The position numbers were made by a program, and so were the translations under genes. Under the pieces are notes generated by a model that did no database searches, was not told where the DNA came from, and was given only the letters and a program-made list of their open reading frames with translations. A stretch of 64,000 nucleotides of DNA from JANNOG01 sp050329415 (GTDB lineage Bacteria; Actinomycetota; Actinomycetes; Actinomycetales; JBBAYJ01), in assembly GCA_050329415.1 (NCBI GenBank), contig JBHJOS010000109.1, positions 1-64,000 of the forward strand, read 5' to 3'. Shown here one piece after another: positions 34,030 through 42,462 of this stretch. Position 1 is the first letter of the stretch. Every line of letters starts with the position of its first letter.

Positions 34030-34754
34030 GACCGGACCCCGTCGGGCTCCGGTGCCCCAACCCGCCGGACCACGAGGACGACCCCGAACACGAGCAACCA
34101 GACGTACCAGGCGGTGTAGACGCTGAGGGCCCAGAACTCCAGGACGTCCGCGCCCACCGCCGTGGCCACCGGGACGGCGACTCCCCAGACCGCACTGAGC
34201 AGGAGGCCGATCCCGGCGACCCACTGGGGGACACCGACCGCCCGCCAGGCGATCGCGAAGATCCCGACCGCCCACACTCCCTGGAGCAACCAGCCCAGGT
34301 GCTCGCCCAGGGCGCCGCCGGCGTAGTTGTTGAGGACGTTGTAGGAGGTTGCGACGGCGGTCTCGGCCACCGGGTCTCCCTGCGCCGCGGTCCACGCCTC
34401 CGCGACCGACGGCATCGTGATCGGCCACCGGAGCCAGCCGAGCAGCTGGGCGAACGCACCGAGCACCCCGAACGCCGTGACGACCCGGGCCGCGGTGTGG
34501 TCCCTCGCCGTCGCCGCCTGCAGGCCGAAGGCTGCCGGGATGAGGGCCAGGCTGGCGAGAGCCATGACGGAGAAGCCCGCCCGTATCGCCTGCTCCGCCG
34601 CAACGTACTTGTCGAGGGCACTCGTGCCGGGCTCGTCGAGCACTCCGGGCCAGTCGAACTGCGTTCCCAGCACGACGTAGCCGAGGACCGACAGCAGCGC
34701 GGAGGCGACGAGGAGCCCCCCGGTGACGGGCCGACGCCCGAACGTCGCGCTCAC
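34026..34754 (-). CDS. Six-helix membrane protein, DUF4386-like
   Basis: A 242-aa protein with about six membrane segments: PVTGGLLVASALLSVLGYVV near the start, then AIRAGFSVMALASLALIPAAF, VVTAFGVLGAFAQLLGWLRW, HLGWLLQGVWAVGIFAIAW and two more. The pattern resembles DUF4386 proteins of unknown role. It overlaps both neighbours by GTGA, so the three genes are translated as a unit. Confidence 0.72.
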   Translation of the reverse strand: MSATFGRRPVTGGLLVASALLSVLGYVVLGTQFDWPGVLDEPGTSALDKYVAAEQAIRAGFSVMALASLALIPAAFGLQAATARDHTAARVVTAFGVLGAFAQLLGWLRWPITMPSVAEAWTAAQGDPVAETAVATSYNVLNNYAGGALGEHLGWLLQGVWAVGIFAIAWRAVGVPQWVAGIGLLLSAVWGVAVPVATAVGADVLEFWALSVYTAWYVWLLVFGVVLVVRRVGAPEPDGVRS

Positions 34755-35701
34755 CGGGCACCCGTTTCGGCGAGCTCGCGGCGGACATCGGTGACGGTGA
34801 CGTCGAGCACGTCGGCCCACGGGGTGGGCAAGAGGCCGAAGCGGGACCGTGCCGCCGAGTCGTCGATGACGAAGGGCATCCGGAACTGGTACGAGCTGTC
34901 GGCCACAGCGCGCATCCGGCTGTCGACCACTCCGACGAGGCGCAGGGCGATCGTCGGCAGGCCCGTCACCGGCACGTCCGGAACCCCCGCGACGGCCGCC
35001 AGGTCGGCGGCCAGCTCCCGCTGGGTGCGGGGCAGGTTGGTCGGCACGTGCCAGGCCCGCCCGTGGGCCCCGGGATCGAGCGCGGCGGCGACCAGGGTCC
35101 GCGCCACGTCGACGGTGTACGTCCACGAGTGGGGCAGGTCCGGGCTGCCGATGACCTGTGCCCGCCGGCTCGACAGCACGAATCGGGTGAGCCGGGCGGT
35201 GTGAGAGTTCTGGCCGGTCCCGGCGCCGATGAAGTCGCTCGCGCGGACCTCGACGACCCGGACCCGGCCGGCTTCGTGAGCGGCGAGCGCATCGAGCCAC
35301 ATCCGGCGGCGGACCTCGCCCTTGACGTCCGCGGGCCGCAGCGGGGTCGCCTCGGACATGGGGCCGTCGGGCCGGCCGTAGGGGTAGAGATTCGAGACCG
35401 TGGCGAGCACCGCTCCCGCGCGCTCGGCGGCGGTCAGCAGGGCGGCCGCCACTGGTGGCCACAGCTGGGGCCAGCGGTGGTACTGGGGCGGGTTGACCGC
35501 GTTGACGACGAGATCGGTCCCGGCCGCCAGCCGGGTCACCGCAGCGGCGTCGGAGGCGTCGATCGCGGTCCGGACGGCGCCGGGGACGTCGGGGCCACGC
35601 CCCGACCGGGAGGCGAGCCGGACGTCGTGCCCGAGCGCCACGAGTTCGCGAGCGACGGCGGTGCCGACGGGTCCGGCCCCGACGACGAGATGAGTGGTCA
35701 T
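34751..35701 (-). CDS. NAD(P)-dependent epimerase/dehydratase-like extended SDR
   Basis: A 316-aa protein with an N-terminal Rossmann fold: MTTHLVVGAGPVGTAVARELVALG, then VRLASRSGRG and LVVNAVNPPQYH. It lacks the usual Tyr-x3-Lys in the expected place (NLYPYGRP is the nearest Tyr region), so it may be an atypical SDR that binds cofactor without classical catalysis. It is first in the TetR-controlled operon, 124 bp divergent from the regulator. Confidence 0.8.
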   Translation of the reverse strand: MTTHLVVGAGPVGTAVARELVALGHDVRLASRSGRGPDVPGAVRTAIDASDAAAVTRLAAGTDLVVNAVNPPQYHRWPQLWPPVAAALLTAAERAGAVLATVSNLYPYGRPDGPMSEATPLRPADVKGEVRRRMWLDALAAHEAGRVRVVEVRASDFIGAGTGQNSHTARLTRFVLSSRRAQVIGSPDLPHSWTYTVDVARTLVAAALDPGAHGRAWHVPTNLPRTQRELAADLAAVAGVPDVPVTGLPTIALRLVGVVDSRMRAVADSSYQFRMPFVIDDSAARSRFGLLPTPWADVLDVTVTDVRRELAETGAR

Positions 35702-35720
35702 GTCAGCTCCTTCGAGTGCG

Positions 35721-35783
35721 AGAGCGATGCTCTCTGAGCAGAACTGTGCTCCTGTGGAGTCGCCCTGTCAAGAGCACTGCTCT
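35721..35783. promoter_or_regulatory. Two TetR-type operators, 50 bp apart
   Basis: AGAGCGATGCTCT (35721-35733) and AGAGCACTGCTCT (35771-35783) share the arms AGAGC-N3-GCTCT and are spaced exactly 50 bp. They lie between the SDR gene (leftward) and the TetR gene (rightward), so one site probably serves each promoter. Confidence 0.7.
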
Positions 35784-35825
35784 CACTTCGTTGCGACGCT
35801 CGCTCAGGAGTGCTTCCCTGGGGTC

Positions 35826-36539
35826 ATGACCGCCAACGCCGCCTCCCCTGCACAGGGGGTCCGCGCCCGGGTCCGCCAGGAGATGCGGGTCGAGATCCTC
35901 CGGGCCGCCCGGCGGCATCTCGCCGAGGAGGGCGCCGCGGGGCTGAGCTTCCGTGCTGTCGCGCGCGACGTCGGGCTGGTCTCCTCGGCGGTCTACCGCT
36001 ACTTCCCGAGCCGGGACGCCCTGCTCACGGCCCTGATCGTGGAGTCCTACGACGCTCTGGGGGAAGCCGTCGAACGCCGCGAGGCCGACGTGCCGCGCGA
36101 CCGCTACGCCGACCGCTACCGGGCGGTGGGCCGCGCCGCCCGCGAGTGGGCCGACACCGAGCCCCGGCAGTGGGCCCTGATCTTCGGCTCCCCGATCCCC
36201 GGGTACGCCGCCCCCCGCGACACGGTGGGACCCGCGACCCGGGTCCCGGTCGTCCTCGCCCGCCTCCTGGCCGACGCCCATGCGGCCGGGGCCGTCACTC
36301 GGCGCGACGACGTTCTCGCACCGGCGCTGCACGACGCCCTTCTGCTCCGCTCGGTGTTCCAGGCCGACGTCCCGGACGAGCTCCTGGTCCGTGGGCTCAT
36401 CGCGTGGACCTACGTGCTCGGGTCGGTGAGCGCCCAGCTCTTCGGCCACCGGCACCAGGTGATCGCCGACGACGCGTTCGCGACCGTCTTCGACGTCGAG
36501 CTGGACCGGATGGTCGAGCTCGTCGGCCTGCCTGCGTGA
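35826..36539 (+). CDS. TetR-family transcriptional regulator
   Basis: A 237-aa regulator. The helix-turn-helix domain spans EMRVEILRAARRHLAEEG to LSFRAVARDVGLVSSAVYRYFPSRDALLTALI. The C-terminal domain has REWADTEPRQWALIFGSPIPGY, typical of the TetR_C_13/WHG subgroup common in actinobacteria. The ATG at 35826 follows a GGGG stretch. It is divergent from the SDR-DUF4386-cupin operon with paired palindromes between them. Confidence 0.9.
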   Translation: MTANAASPAQGVRARVRQEMRVEILRAARRHLAEEGAAGLSFRAVARDVGLVSSAVYRYFPSRDALLTALIVESYDALGEAVERREADVPRDRYADRYRAVGRAAREWADTEPRQWALIFGSPIPGYAAPRDTVGPATRVPVVLARLLADAHAAGAVTRRDDVLAPALHDALLLRSVFQADVPDELLVRGLIAWTYVLGSVSAQLFGHRHQVIADDAFATVFDVELDRMVELVGLPA

Positions 36540-36620
36540 CCACGGACGCCCGGCCGGCCGCCCCCGCGGGACGCACCAAGTGGCTGTCCAGGCGGGCGTC
36601 CACCGGGGGACACTGCCGGG

Positions 36621-39600
36621 ATGCGGGCGAGGTGGGCAGCCGTGGCCGCGGTGGTCGTGGTGGCCCTCGGGGTGGTGGCCGGCGCCGCTGCGGCGCGCGC
36701 CGTGGACGGGTTCCTCGCCGTCGACTTCCGGGACAAGACCACCCTCGCCGGTGACCCGCCTCGCGTCGGTCCACCCGGTGACACCCCGTCCGGCCCGCCA
36801 CGGGAGGTGCTCCTCGAGCTCCCGCCGGGCGCGGACGACGACCCCCTGCTCGCGCTCGCGGCGGCGGAGTTCGGCACGGGCGAGGGCGACCCGCTGACGG
36901 TGCGAGGGGCCCTCGACCCGACCGGCTCGCTCTCTGCCGAGGGCCACCGGATGGACGTCACGGGCCCGGCGACGGTGACCGTCACGGCGAGCGACCGGAG
37001 GGGCCTCGCCCAGGGGCTGTTCCGACTCACCGACCTCACCGCCCTCGGCGCGACCGACCAGCAGCTGCAGGCGGCGGGCGGCACCCGGGAACCCGCCGCC
37101 GACGTCCGGCTGATCGACTTCGGAGCCACCGGCGTCTCGGTCGACCGGGCGGCCTACCTCGCCCAGGACGACTACAGCCACGTCCAGGGCTTCCTGGCCG
37201 ACGCGCTGCTGGACCGCGAGCCGTGGCTGGACCCGGACGCGATGCCCGAGGTCCAACGGACCTGGCGGGACCACGTCGACCACGCCGTGCGGTACGGCTA
37301 CAACGGCGTCGTCGTGCCCGGCTTCCTGGAGTACGTGGCGTTCTCGGGGGTCGGCGACGGCGACGCCGTGTACCCGCCCGGCACCGCCCACCGCGATCGG
37401 GCAGTCGCCATGCGCCGGGGCATGGCGCCGCTCTGGGACTACGCCGAGGAGATGGGACTCAGCGTCGTCATGTCGACCGACATGCTGGCCCTCACCAGCC
37501 CACTGGAGTCCTACCTGCGGTCGACGACCGGCGGGCTGGATCCCGCCGACCCCCGGCTGTGGGAGGTGTACCGGGCCGGAGTGGACGAACTCCTCACCGA
37601 GATCCCCGGCGTCGACGGTCTCATGATCCGCATCGGGGAGGCCGGCGGGATCTACAACACGGCGGGCTGGGACTACTACTCGCGGCTGGCGGTCACCGCG
37701 CCGGAGGACGTGCAGGCGATGCTCGACACGCTCACCGCCGCGGCCGCCCCGCACGACGCCGAGATCGTCTTCCGGACCTGGAGCGTCGGGGTGGGCGAGG
37801 TCGGCGACCTCCACACCAACCCGGACACCTACGACCGCGTCGTCGGCCCCGCCGACGCCCCCAACCTCGTCGTGTCGACCAAGCTGGTCGCCGGGGACTT
37901 CGATGCCTTCCTGCCGCTCAACCCGACCCTGCTCACCGGGGACCAGCGCCGGATCATGGAGGTCCAGGCCCGGCGCGAGTTCGAGGCGTTCAGCGCGTTC
38001 CCCAACGTCGTCTCCGGCGACACCCAGGCCGCTCTGCAGCAGGTGCGGGACACCACAGGCAGCGTGCCCGGCCTATGGGTGTGGAGCCAGAGCGGGGGGC
38101 CGCCGCGGGCCGGGCCGCTGACGCTGTACCTGCGCGAGGGGTTCTGGCAGCTCTACGACCTCGATGTGTGGCTGTCGGCTCGCCTGGCCTGGGACCCGGA
38201 CGCCGACCTCGGTGCCGAGACCGCCACCTGGCTGCGCCGGACCTGGACCGACGACCCCGCCGCGGTGCGCGCCCTTGGCGAGCTGTTGGAGATCTCCCGC
38301 GGGGTCACGCTCGACGGGCTGTACGTCGGCCCGTACGCCGAGCAGGACGTGCGGGCCTTCGGCCTGGAGCCGCCCCCCATGATGTGGATCTTCAAGTGGG
38401 ATCTGGTGAGCGGGGACACCGCGTCGTGGGCGGGGGTGTACGCCGCCTCCCGAGGCCGGGTCGACGAGGCCGTCGAGGAGGCCGACGCGGCTGTGGCGGG
38501 CGTGGACCGGATGATCGAGCTGCTGGACGGGGTGGACCGGTCAGCGTTCCGCGACCCCGCCCAGCACGACGCCCTGGCCGCGTCACTGGAGTACGAGCGC
38601 GACCTCTTCGCCACGCTGGAGGACTGGCGCGAGACAGCCCTGCGGTACCAGGAGTGGGTGGACACAGGGTCGCCGGAGGCCCTGGCGGCGTACCGAGCGG
38701 CGGCCGACCGATACGAGGCCGAGAGCGCGGCCCACGCCGAGCGCTGGGAGGGCAACGTCGCCCTGCCGCCGTTCGTGTTCGACTTCGCCGACACCGGGCT
38801 CGCCCACATGCGGGTGACACCGGCCACCACGTGGACCGCCCGAGCCGCGCTGCTGGTCGCGCTGGCCGGCCTGGTCCTCGTCCGGCCCCTGCGCCGCGCC
38901 GCGCTCACTCCGTGGCGGCTGGGTCCCGGGGCATGGCGGCGCTTGCGCCCGTGGGAGCGCGTCGCGGCGCTGCTGGTGCCGCTGGCCGTCCTGGCCGGCG
39001 GGCAGGCGGGGTTCAGCGGGTTCACCTCGCAGACGTATCTCGCCCTCGGTGTCGGCCTGCCGCTGCTCGGCGCGCTCGCCCTGGTCGGGACCGTCCGGCT
39101 GGCCGGTGGCGCGATGGCGGCCGGGACCGCCGCCCTCGCGGCCTGCGGGGCCCACCTGCTGGCCGCGGCCGTGCTGCCGGCCGCTGTCGCGTGGCGCGGG
39201 CACCTCGCCGCCTGGTACGGGTTCTGGGTCGAACCGGCCGGGCGCACGGCCTTCGTCGTGGCAGCGGTCACCGCCCTGGCGTGGGTGATCACCGGCCCCG
39301 TCCTCGCCCTGGCGGGCGCCCGGGCCGGTACCGAGGCGGCCCCCGCCGCCAGGGCTCTGGCACCCGTGGCCGGGACCCTCGCGGCCGTCGGGACGCCGCT
39401 TCTGCTGCTCGGGGTCGTTGTCGGGCGTGCCGGGACCGAGCGGTTCCTCACCGCCCTCAACGACGAGCTGGTCGTCCTGCCCAACGGCCTGTCCCGCATC
39501 CTCGGGATCACCGTCCACCTGGGGATTCCCCAGCATCTCGACGGTCTGCTGACCGGGGTCGGCGGGGTCCTCCTGGCCGTCGGAATCACCCTGGCCGGCC

Positions 39601-39689
39601 TCGCTGCCGTCGTCCGATCGGTCGGCGGACGACCGACGGCGACGGCGCGAAGGGCCGGGATGATCGCGAGTACGCACCCGACTCGTTGA
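36621..39689 (+). CDS. Large exported glycosidase-like protein with C-terminal polytopic membrane domain
   Basis: A 1022-aa protein. Residues 7-28 form a signal or anchor helix. Residues about 50-140 resemble the beta-domain before GH20/GH67 catalytic barrels (SAEGHRMDVTGPATVTVTAS, DRRGLAQGLFRL). Residues about 160-560 look like a TIM barrel: YGYNGVVVPGFLEYVAF, MGLSVVMSTDMLAL, VDGLMIRIGEAGGIYN (candidate acid Glu), IVFRTWSVGVGEVG, and RIMEVQARREFEAFSAFPNVV, which recalls the conserved MxEFQ segment of GH67 alpha-glucuronidases. A helical region follows (about 590-715). Residues about 727-1008 hold about seven membrane helices. I know no named family with this order. It has its own regulator neighbour upstream and ends in a strong terminator. 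Confidence 0.75.
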   Translation: MRARWAAVAAVVVVALGVVAGAAAARAVDGFLAVDFRDKTTLAGDPPRVGPPGDTPSGPPREVLLELPPGADDDPLLALAAAEFGTGEGDPLTVRGALDPTGSLSAEGHRMDVTGPATVTVTASDRRGLAQGLFRLTDLTALGATDQQLQAAGGTREPAADVRLIDFGATGVSVDRAAYLAQDDYSHVQGFLADALLDREPWLDPDAMPEVQRTWRDHVDHAVRYGYNGVVVPGFLEYVAFSGVGDGDAVYPPGTAHRDRAVAMRRGMAPLWDYAEEMGLSVVMSTDMLALTSPLESYLRSTTGGLDPADPRLWEVYRAGVDELLTEIPGVDGLMIRIGEAGGIYNTAGWDYYSRLAVTAPEDVQAMLDTLTAAAAPHDAEIVFRTWSVGVGEVGDLHTNPDTYDRVVGPADAPNLVVSTKLVAGDFDAFLPLNPTLLTGDQRRIMEVQARREFEAFSAFPNVVSGDTQAALQQVRDTTGSVPGLWVWSQSGGPPRAGPLTLYLREGFWQLYDLDVWLSARLAWDPDADLGAETATWLRRTWTDDPAAVRALGELLEISRGVTLDGLYVGPYAEQDVRAFGLEPPPMMWIFKWDLVSGDTASWAGVYAASRGRVDEAVEEADAAVAGVDRMIELLDGVDRSAFRDPAQHDALAASLEYERDLFATLEDWRETALRYQEWVDTGSPEALAAYRAAADRYEAESAAHAERWEGNVALPPFVFDFADTGLAHMRVTPATTWTARAALLVALAGLVLVRPLRRAALTPWRLGPGAWRRLRPWERVAALLVPLAVLAGGQAGFSGFTSQTYLALGVGLPLLGALALVGTVRLAGGAMAAGTAALAACGAHLLAAAVLPAAVAWRGHLAAWYGFWVEPAGRTAFVVAAVTALAWVITGPVLALAGARAGTEAAPAARALAPVAGTLAAVGTPLLLLGVVVGRAGTERFLTALNDELVVLPNGLSRILGITVHLGIPQHLDGLLTGVGGVLLAVGITLAGLAAVVRSVGGRPTATARRAGMIASTHPTR

Positions 39690-39721
39690 TCCACAGAGAG
39701 CTTGGATCAACGAGTCGGGTG
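39675..39721. terminator. Long bidirectional hairpin at the end of the glycosidase-like gene
   Basis: Arms 39675-39693 and 39703-39721 are perfectly complementary over 19 bp (core ACCCGACTCGTTGATCC) with a 9-nt loop. The stop codon (39687-39689) is inside the left arm. The hairpin separates this gene from the convergent ABC importer operon. Confidence 0.8.
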
Positions 39722-39775
39722 TCTTGTACCGATCATGCTCATCCCGGAGGCATCCGACCCGGGCCGTCTCGCAGA

Positions 39776-40540
39776 TCAGATCCGGCCGGACTCGTGGACG
39801 CGGCCGAGGAAGGCCCGGGTCCGCGGGTCGAGCGGCTCGCCCAGCACCTGGGAAGGCGGCCCCTGTTCGATGATCGTGCCCTCGGACAGCATGCACACCC
39901 GGTCCGCGACCTGACGCGCGAAGCCCAGCTCGTGAGTGGCCATGACGATCGTCCGCCCCTGGCCCGCCAGCTCCCGGACGAGGCCGAGGACCTCGGCGAC
40001 CAGCGTGGGGTCCAGGGCGCTGGTCACCTCGTCGAGCAGCAGGACTCGCGGGTCGGTCGCGACCGCCCGGACGATGGCGACCCGCTGCTGCTGCCCGCCC
40101 GAGAGCCGGTCGGGGTAGGCGTCGGCCTTGTCCGCGAGCCCGATCCGGGCGAGCAGTTCGCTGGCACGGGCGTGAGCGTCCGCCCGGGCCCGACCGTGGA
40201 CCAGCCGGGGGGCCAGGCAGATGTTCTCCATGACGCTGAGGTGGGGGAACAGGTTGAACGCCTGGAAGACCACGCCGAACCGGGAGCGGACCCGGTCGGC
40301 GCGCGCCCTCGGGTCGGTGATGTCGTCGCCGTCGAGGAGGACCTGCCCGTCGCTCACCGGCTCCAGCAGGCACAGGCAGCGCAGCAGCGTGGACTTCCCC
40401 GACCCGGACGCACCGACCAGGGCCACCACCTCGCCCTCGGCGACCTCGAGGTCGATCCCGCGCAGCACGGCGTGCGCGCCGTACAGCTTGACGACGTTCT
40501 CCGCCCGCAGGACCGTGGGCCCCCCCGGACGCCGGCTCAC
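39776..40540 (-). CDS. Polar amino-acid ABC importer, ATPase subunit
   Basis: A 254-aa ATPase. Walker A VALVGASGSGKSTLLRCL, signature DRLSGGQQQRVAIVRA, Walker B VLLLDEVTSALDP and ATHELGFARQVADRV match GlnQ/GluA-type subunits. The GTG at 40540 overlaps the permease stop (GTGA). The operon order is binding protein, permease, ATPase. Confidence 0.93.
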   Translation of the reverse strand: MSRRPGGPTVLRAENVVKLYGAHAVLRGIDLEVAEGEVVALVGASGSGKSTLLRCLCLLEPVSDGQVLLDGDDITDPRARADRVRSRFGVVFQAFNLFPHLSVMENICLAPRLVHGRARADAHARASELLARIGLADKADAYPDRLSGGQQQRVAIVRAVATDPRVLLLDEVTSALDPTLVAEVLGLVRELAGQGRTIVMATHELGFARQVADRVCMLSEGTIIEQGPPSQVLGEPLDPRTRAFLGRVHESGRI

Positions 40541-41451
40541 AGCACCGCTCCGGCCTGCTCCCGGCGGGCAGCGCGCGCCGCGGCCCAGTCCGCCAGGCGC
40601 GCCGTCGGCACGCTGAGCAGGACGAACAGCAGCCCCGCAACGACGTACGGGGTGAAGTCGAAGGTCCGGGACACCTCGATCTGTGCCTTGCGGATCGCGT
40701 CGACCGCCCCGAGCACCGAGATCAGCCCGACGTCCTTCTGCAGCGCGACGAGGTCGTTGAGCAGGGCCGGGGTGACCCGCCGGACCGCCTGGGGCAGCAC
40801 GATCCGCCGCATCGTCTGCGAGTAGGACAGGCCGAGGGAGCGGGCGGCCAGCCGCTGCGACGGGTGCACCGACTCGATGCCGGCCCGGAACACCTCGGAC
40901 ACGTAGGCCGAGTAGGTGAGGATCACGGCGATGGCGCCGAGCACCGCGGCCGACGTCGGCAGCCCCTCGATGCGCAGGCTCGGCACACCGAAGCCGATGA
41001 GGTACAGCACGACGAGCAGCGGCAGGCCGCGGAACAGGTCGACGTAGCCGGTGGCGAGCAACCGGAGCGGCAGGAAGACCGCCTCGCGCAGCGTCCGGAG
41101 CAACGCGATCGCCAGGCCCAGCGCGGGCACCGCGAGCACGGCCACGGCAAGGACACGGATGTTGAGCCACATCCCCTCGGCGATCGAGGGCAGGACCTCG
41201 ATCGCGTAGGGCACGTCGAAGAACGTGTCCTGGGTGCGCTCCCACCCTGGCGAGTTGGTCACGACCAGATAGAGCACCGCGGCGAACACCACGGTGCTGA
41301 CGAGCGCGGTGAGCGTCGAGCGCCGGGACTGCCGGCGCCGCAGGGCGCGGCGGTCGATCTCGACCGCGCTCGGCCGGTGGACCCAGTCCTCACCGGGTGG
41401 GGTGGTGGCGACTCCAGCGCCCGTGGCGGCCTGACCGGCCGCCACGGGCAC
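40537..41451 (-). CDS. Polar amino-acid ABC importer, permease subunit
   Basis: About 304 aa. After a long cytoplasmic N-terminus there are five or six helices with the HisMQ-type region GYVDLFRGLPLLVVLYLIGFG, the EAA loop SVHPSQRLAARSLGLSYSQTMRRIVLPQA and LLNDLVALQKDVGLISVLG. The start is uncertain: GTG at 41451 or 41445 fits after the binding-protein stop; GTG at 41511 would overlap that gene by 40 bp. Confidence 0.9.
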   Translation of the reverse strand: MPVAAGQAATGAGVATTPPGEDWVHRPSAVEIDRRALRRRQSRRSTLTALVSTVVFAAVLYLVVTNSPGWERTQDTFFDVPYAIEVLPSIAEGMWLNIRVLAVAVLAVPALGLAIALLRTLREAVFLPLRLLATGYVDLFRGLPLLVVLYLIGFGVPSLRIEGLPTSAAVLGAIAVILTYSAYVSEVFRAGIESVHPSQRLAARSLGLSYSQTMRRIVLPQAVRRVTPALLNDLVALQKDVGLISVLGAVDAIRKAQIEVSRTFDFTPYVVAGLLFVLLSVPTARLADWAAARAARREQAGAVL

Positions 41452-41471
41452 CTCGCCCGGCGCGGGCCCGC

Positions 41472-42356
41472 TCAGGTCAGCTCGGGAGCCCCGGCGACGT
41501 CGGTCAGCCACTGGGCCTCCAGGTCGGCGAGGGTTCCGTCCTCGCGCAGCGCGTCCACCGCCTGGGTCACGCAGTCGGTGAGCGGGCCGTCGTTCTCCAT
41601 GAGCAGCCCGAAGGCGTCCGCCTCACCCTCGACGACCGGGAACTGGCCCACCACGACGCCGCCCTCGAGCTCGGCAGCGGTGGTGAACAAGGCTGTCGGC
41701 AGGTCGAAGACCCCGGCGTCGACCTGGCCGTTCGTCAGCGCGAGCTTGAGATCGTCGTTGTTGTTGAAGATCTGGATCTCGGCGTCCGGGGCGAACTCCT
41801 CGGCCGCGAGCAGGCTGGTCGTCGCCGAGGCGGCACCGATGCTGACCCCGGCGAGGTCGGCGAGGCTCGTGGCATCGGCCGCCGGGCTGCCCTCGATGGC
41901 GACGACGGCCTGGCGGGCCTCGTAGTACGGGGAGGAGAAGTCGACCGCCGCCTCGCGCTCGTCCGTGATCGAGAACTGCTGGAGGTTGACGTCGAAGGTC
42001 TTGGGGCCGGGCTGGATGGCCGCCTCGAACGGGGTCCGGACCCAGGTCACCTGGTCCTCGGGGTATCCGAGCTGCTCGGCCACCGCGTAGGCGACGGCGG
42101 CCTCGAAGCCCTCCCCGCTCTCCGGGGCGTCCCCGACGACCCACGGCTCGAACGCCGGCTCGCCCGTGGCCACGGTGAGCGTCCCGGGCTCGAGGGTCTC
42201 CAGGGTGTCGGGGGAGCACTGGCCGCCGACGGCAGCGCTGTCGGCGGCGCCGGTGCCGGTGTCGTCATCGGTGGCGTCCCCCCCGTCGCCACAGGCCGCG
42301 ACCGCGGTCACCGTGGCGACGAGGGCGGCAGCGGGGAGCAGCAGGCGTCGCGTCAT
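41472..42356 (-). CDS. Polar amino-acid ABC importer, substrate-binding lipoprotein
   Basis: A 294-aa lipoprotein. The signal peptide ends with the lipobox VAAC (MTRRLLLPAAALVATVTAVAAC in two parts: MTRRLLLPAAALVATV, TAVAAC). The mature protein is a type II periplasmic binding domain: TLTVATGEPAFEPWVVGD, FEAAVAYAVAEQLGY, FDVNLQQFSITDEREAAVDFSSPYYE. The ligand is likely an acidic or polar amino acid. TACCAT 7 nt before the ATG suggests a leaderless mRNA for the three-gene operon. Confidence 0.92.
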   Translation of the reverse strand: MTRRLLLPAAALVATVTAVAACGDGGDATDDDTGTGAADSAAVGGQCSPDTLETLEPGTLTVATGEPAFEPWVVGDAPESGEGFEAAVAYAVAEQLGYPEDQVTWVRTPFEAAIQPGPKTFDVNLQQFSITDEREAAVDFSSPYYEARQAVVAIEGSPAADATSLADLAGVSIGAASATTSLLAAEEFAPDAEIQIFNNNDDLKLALTNGQVDAGVFDLPTALFTTAAELEGGVVVGQFPVVEGEADAFGLLMENDGPLTDCVTQAVDALREDGTLADLEAQWLTDVAGAPELT

Positions 42357-42462
42357 GGCGGGAATGGTAGGGCGGGAAGATCTCGCCTCGGTCACAGTCG
42401 CCGGTGGTCACCCGCCCGGCGACCAGACCGACGCGGCGAGCGCGGATGGCAGGATTCGCCGC

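Noticed and set aside
37223..40825. 1200-codon open frame on the plus strand
   Set aside because: It is a shadow of the glycosidase-like gene and the ABC importer. The translation is Arg/Pro/Gly-rich with no family motif, and real genes occupy the same DNA in other frames.
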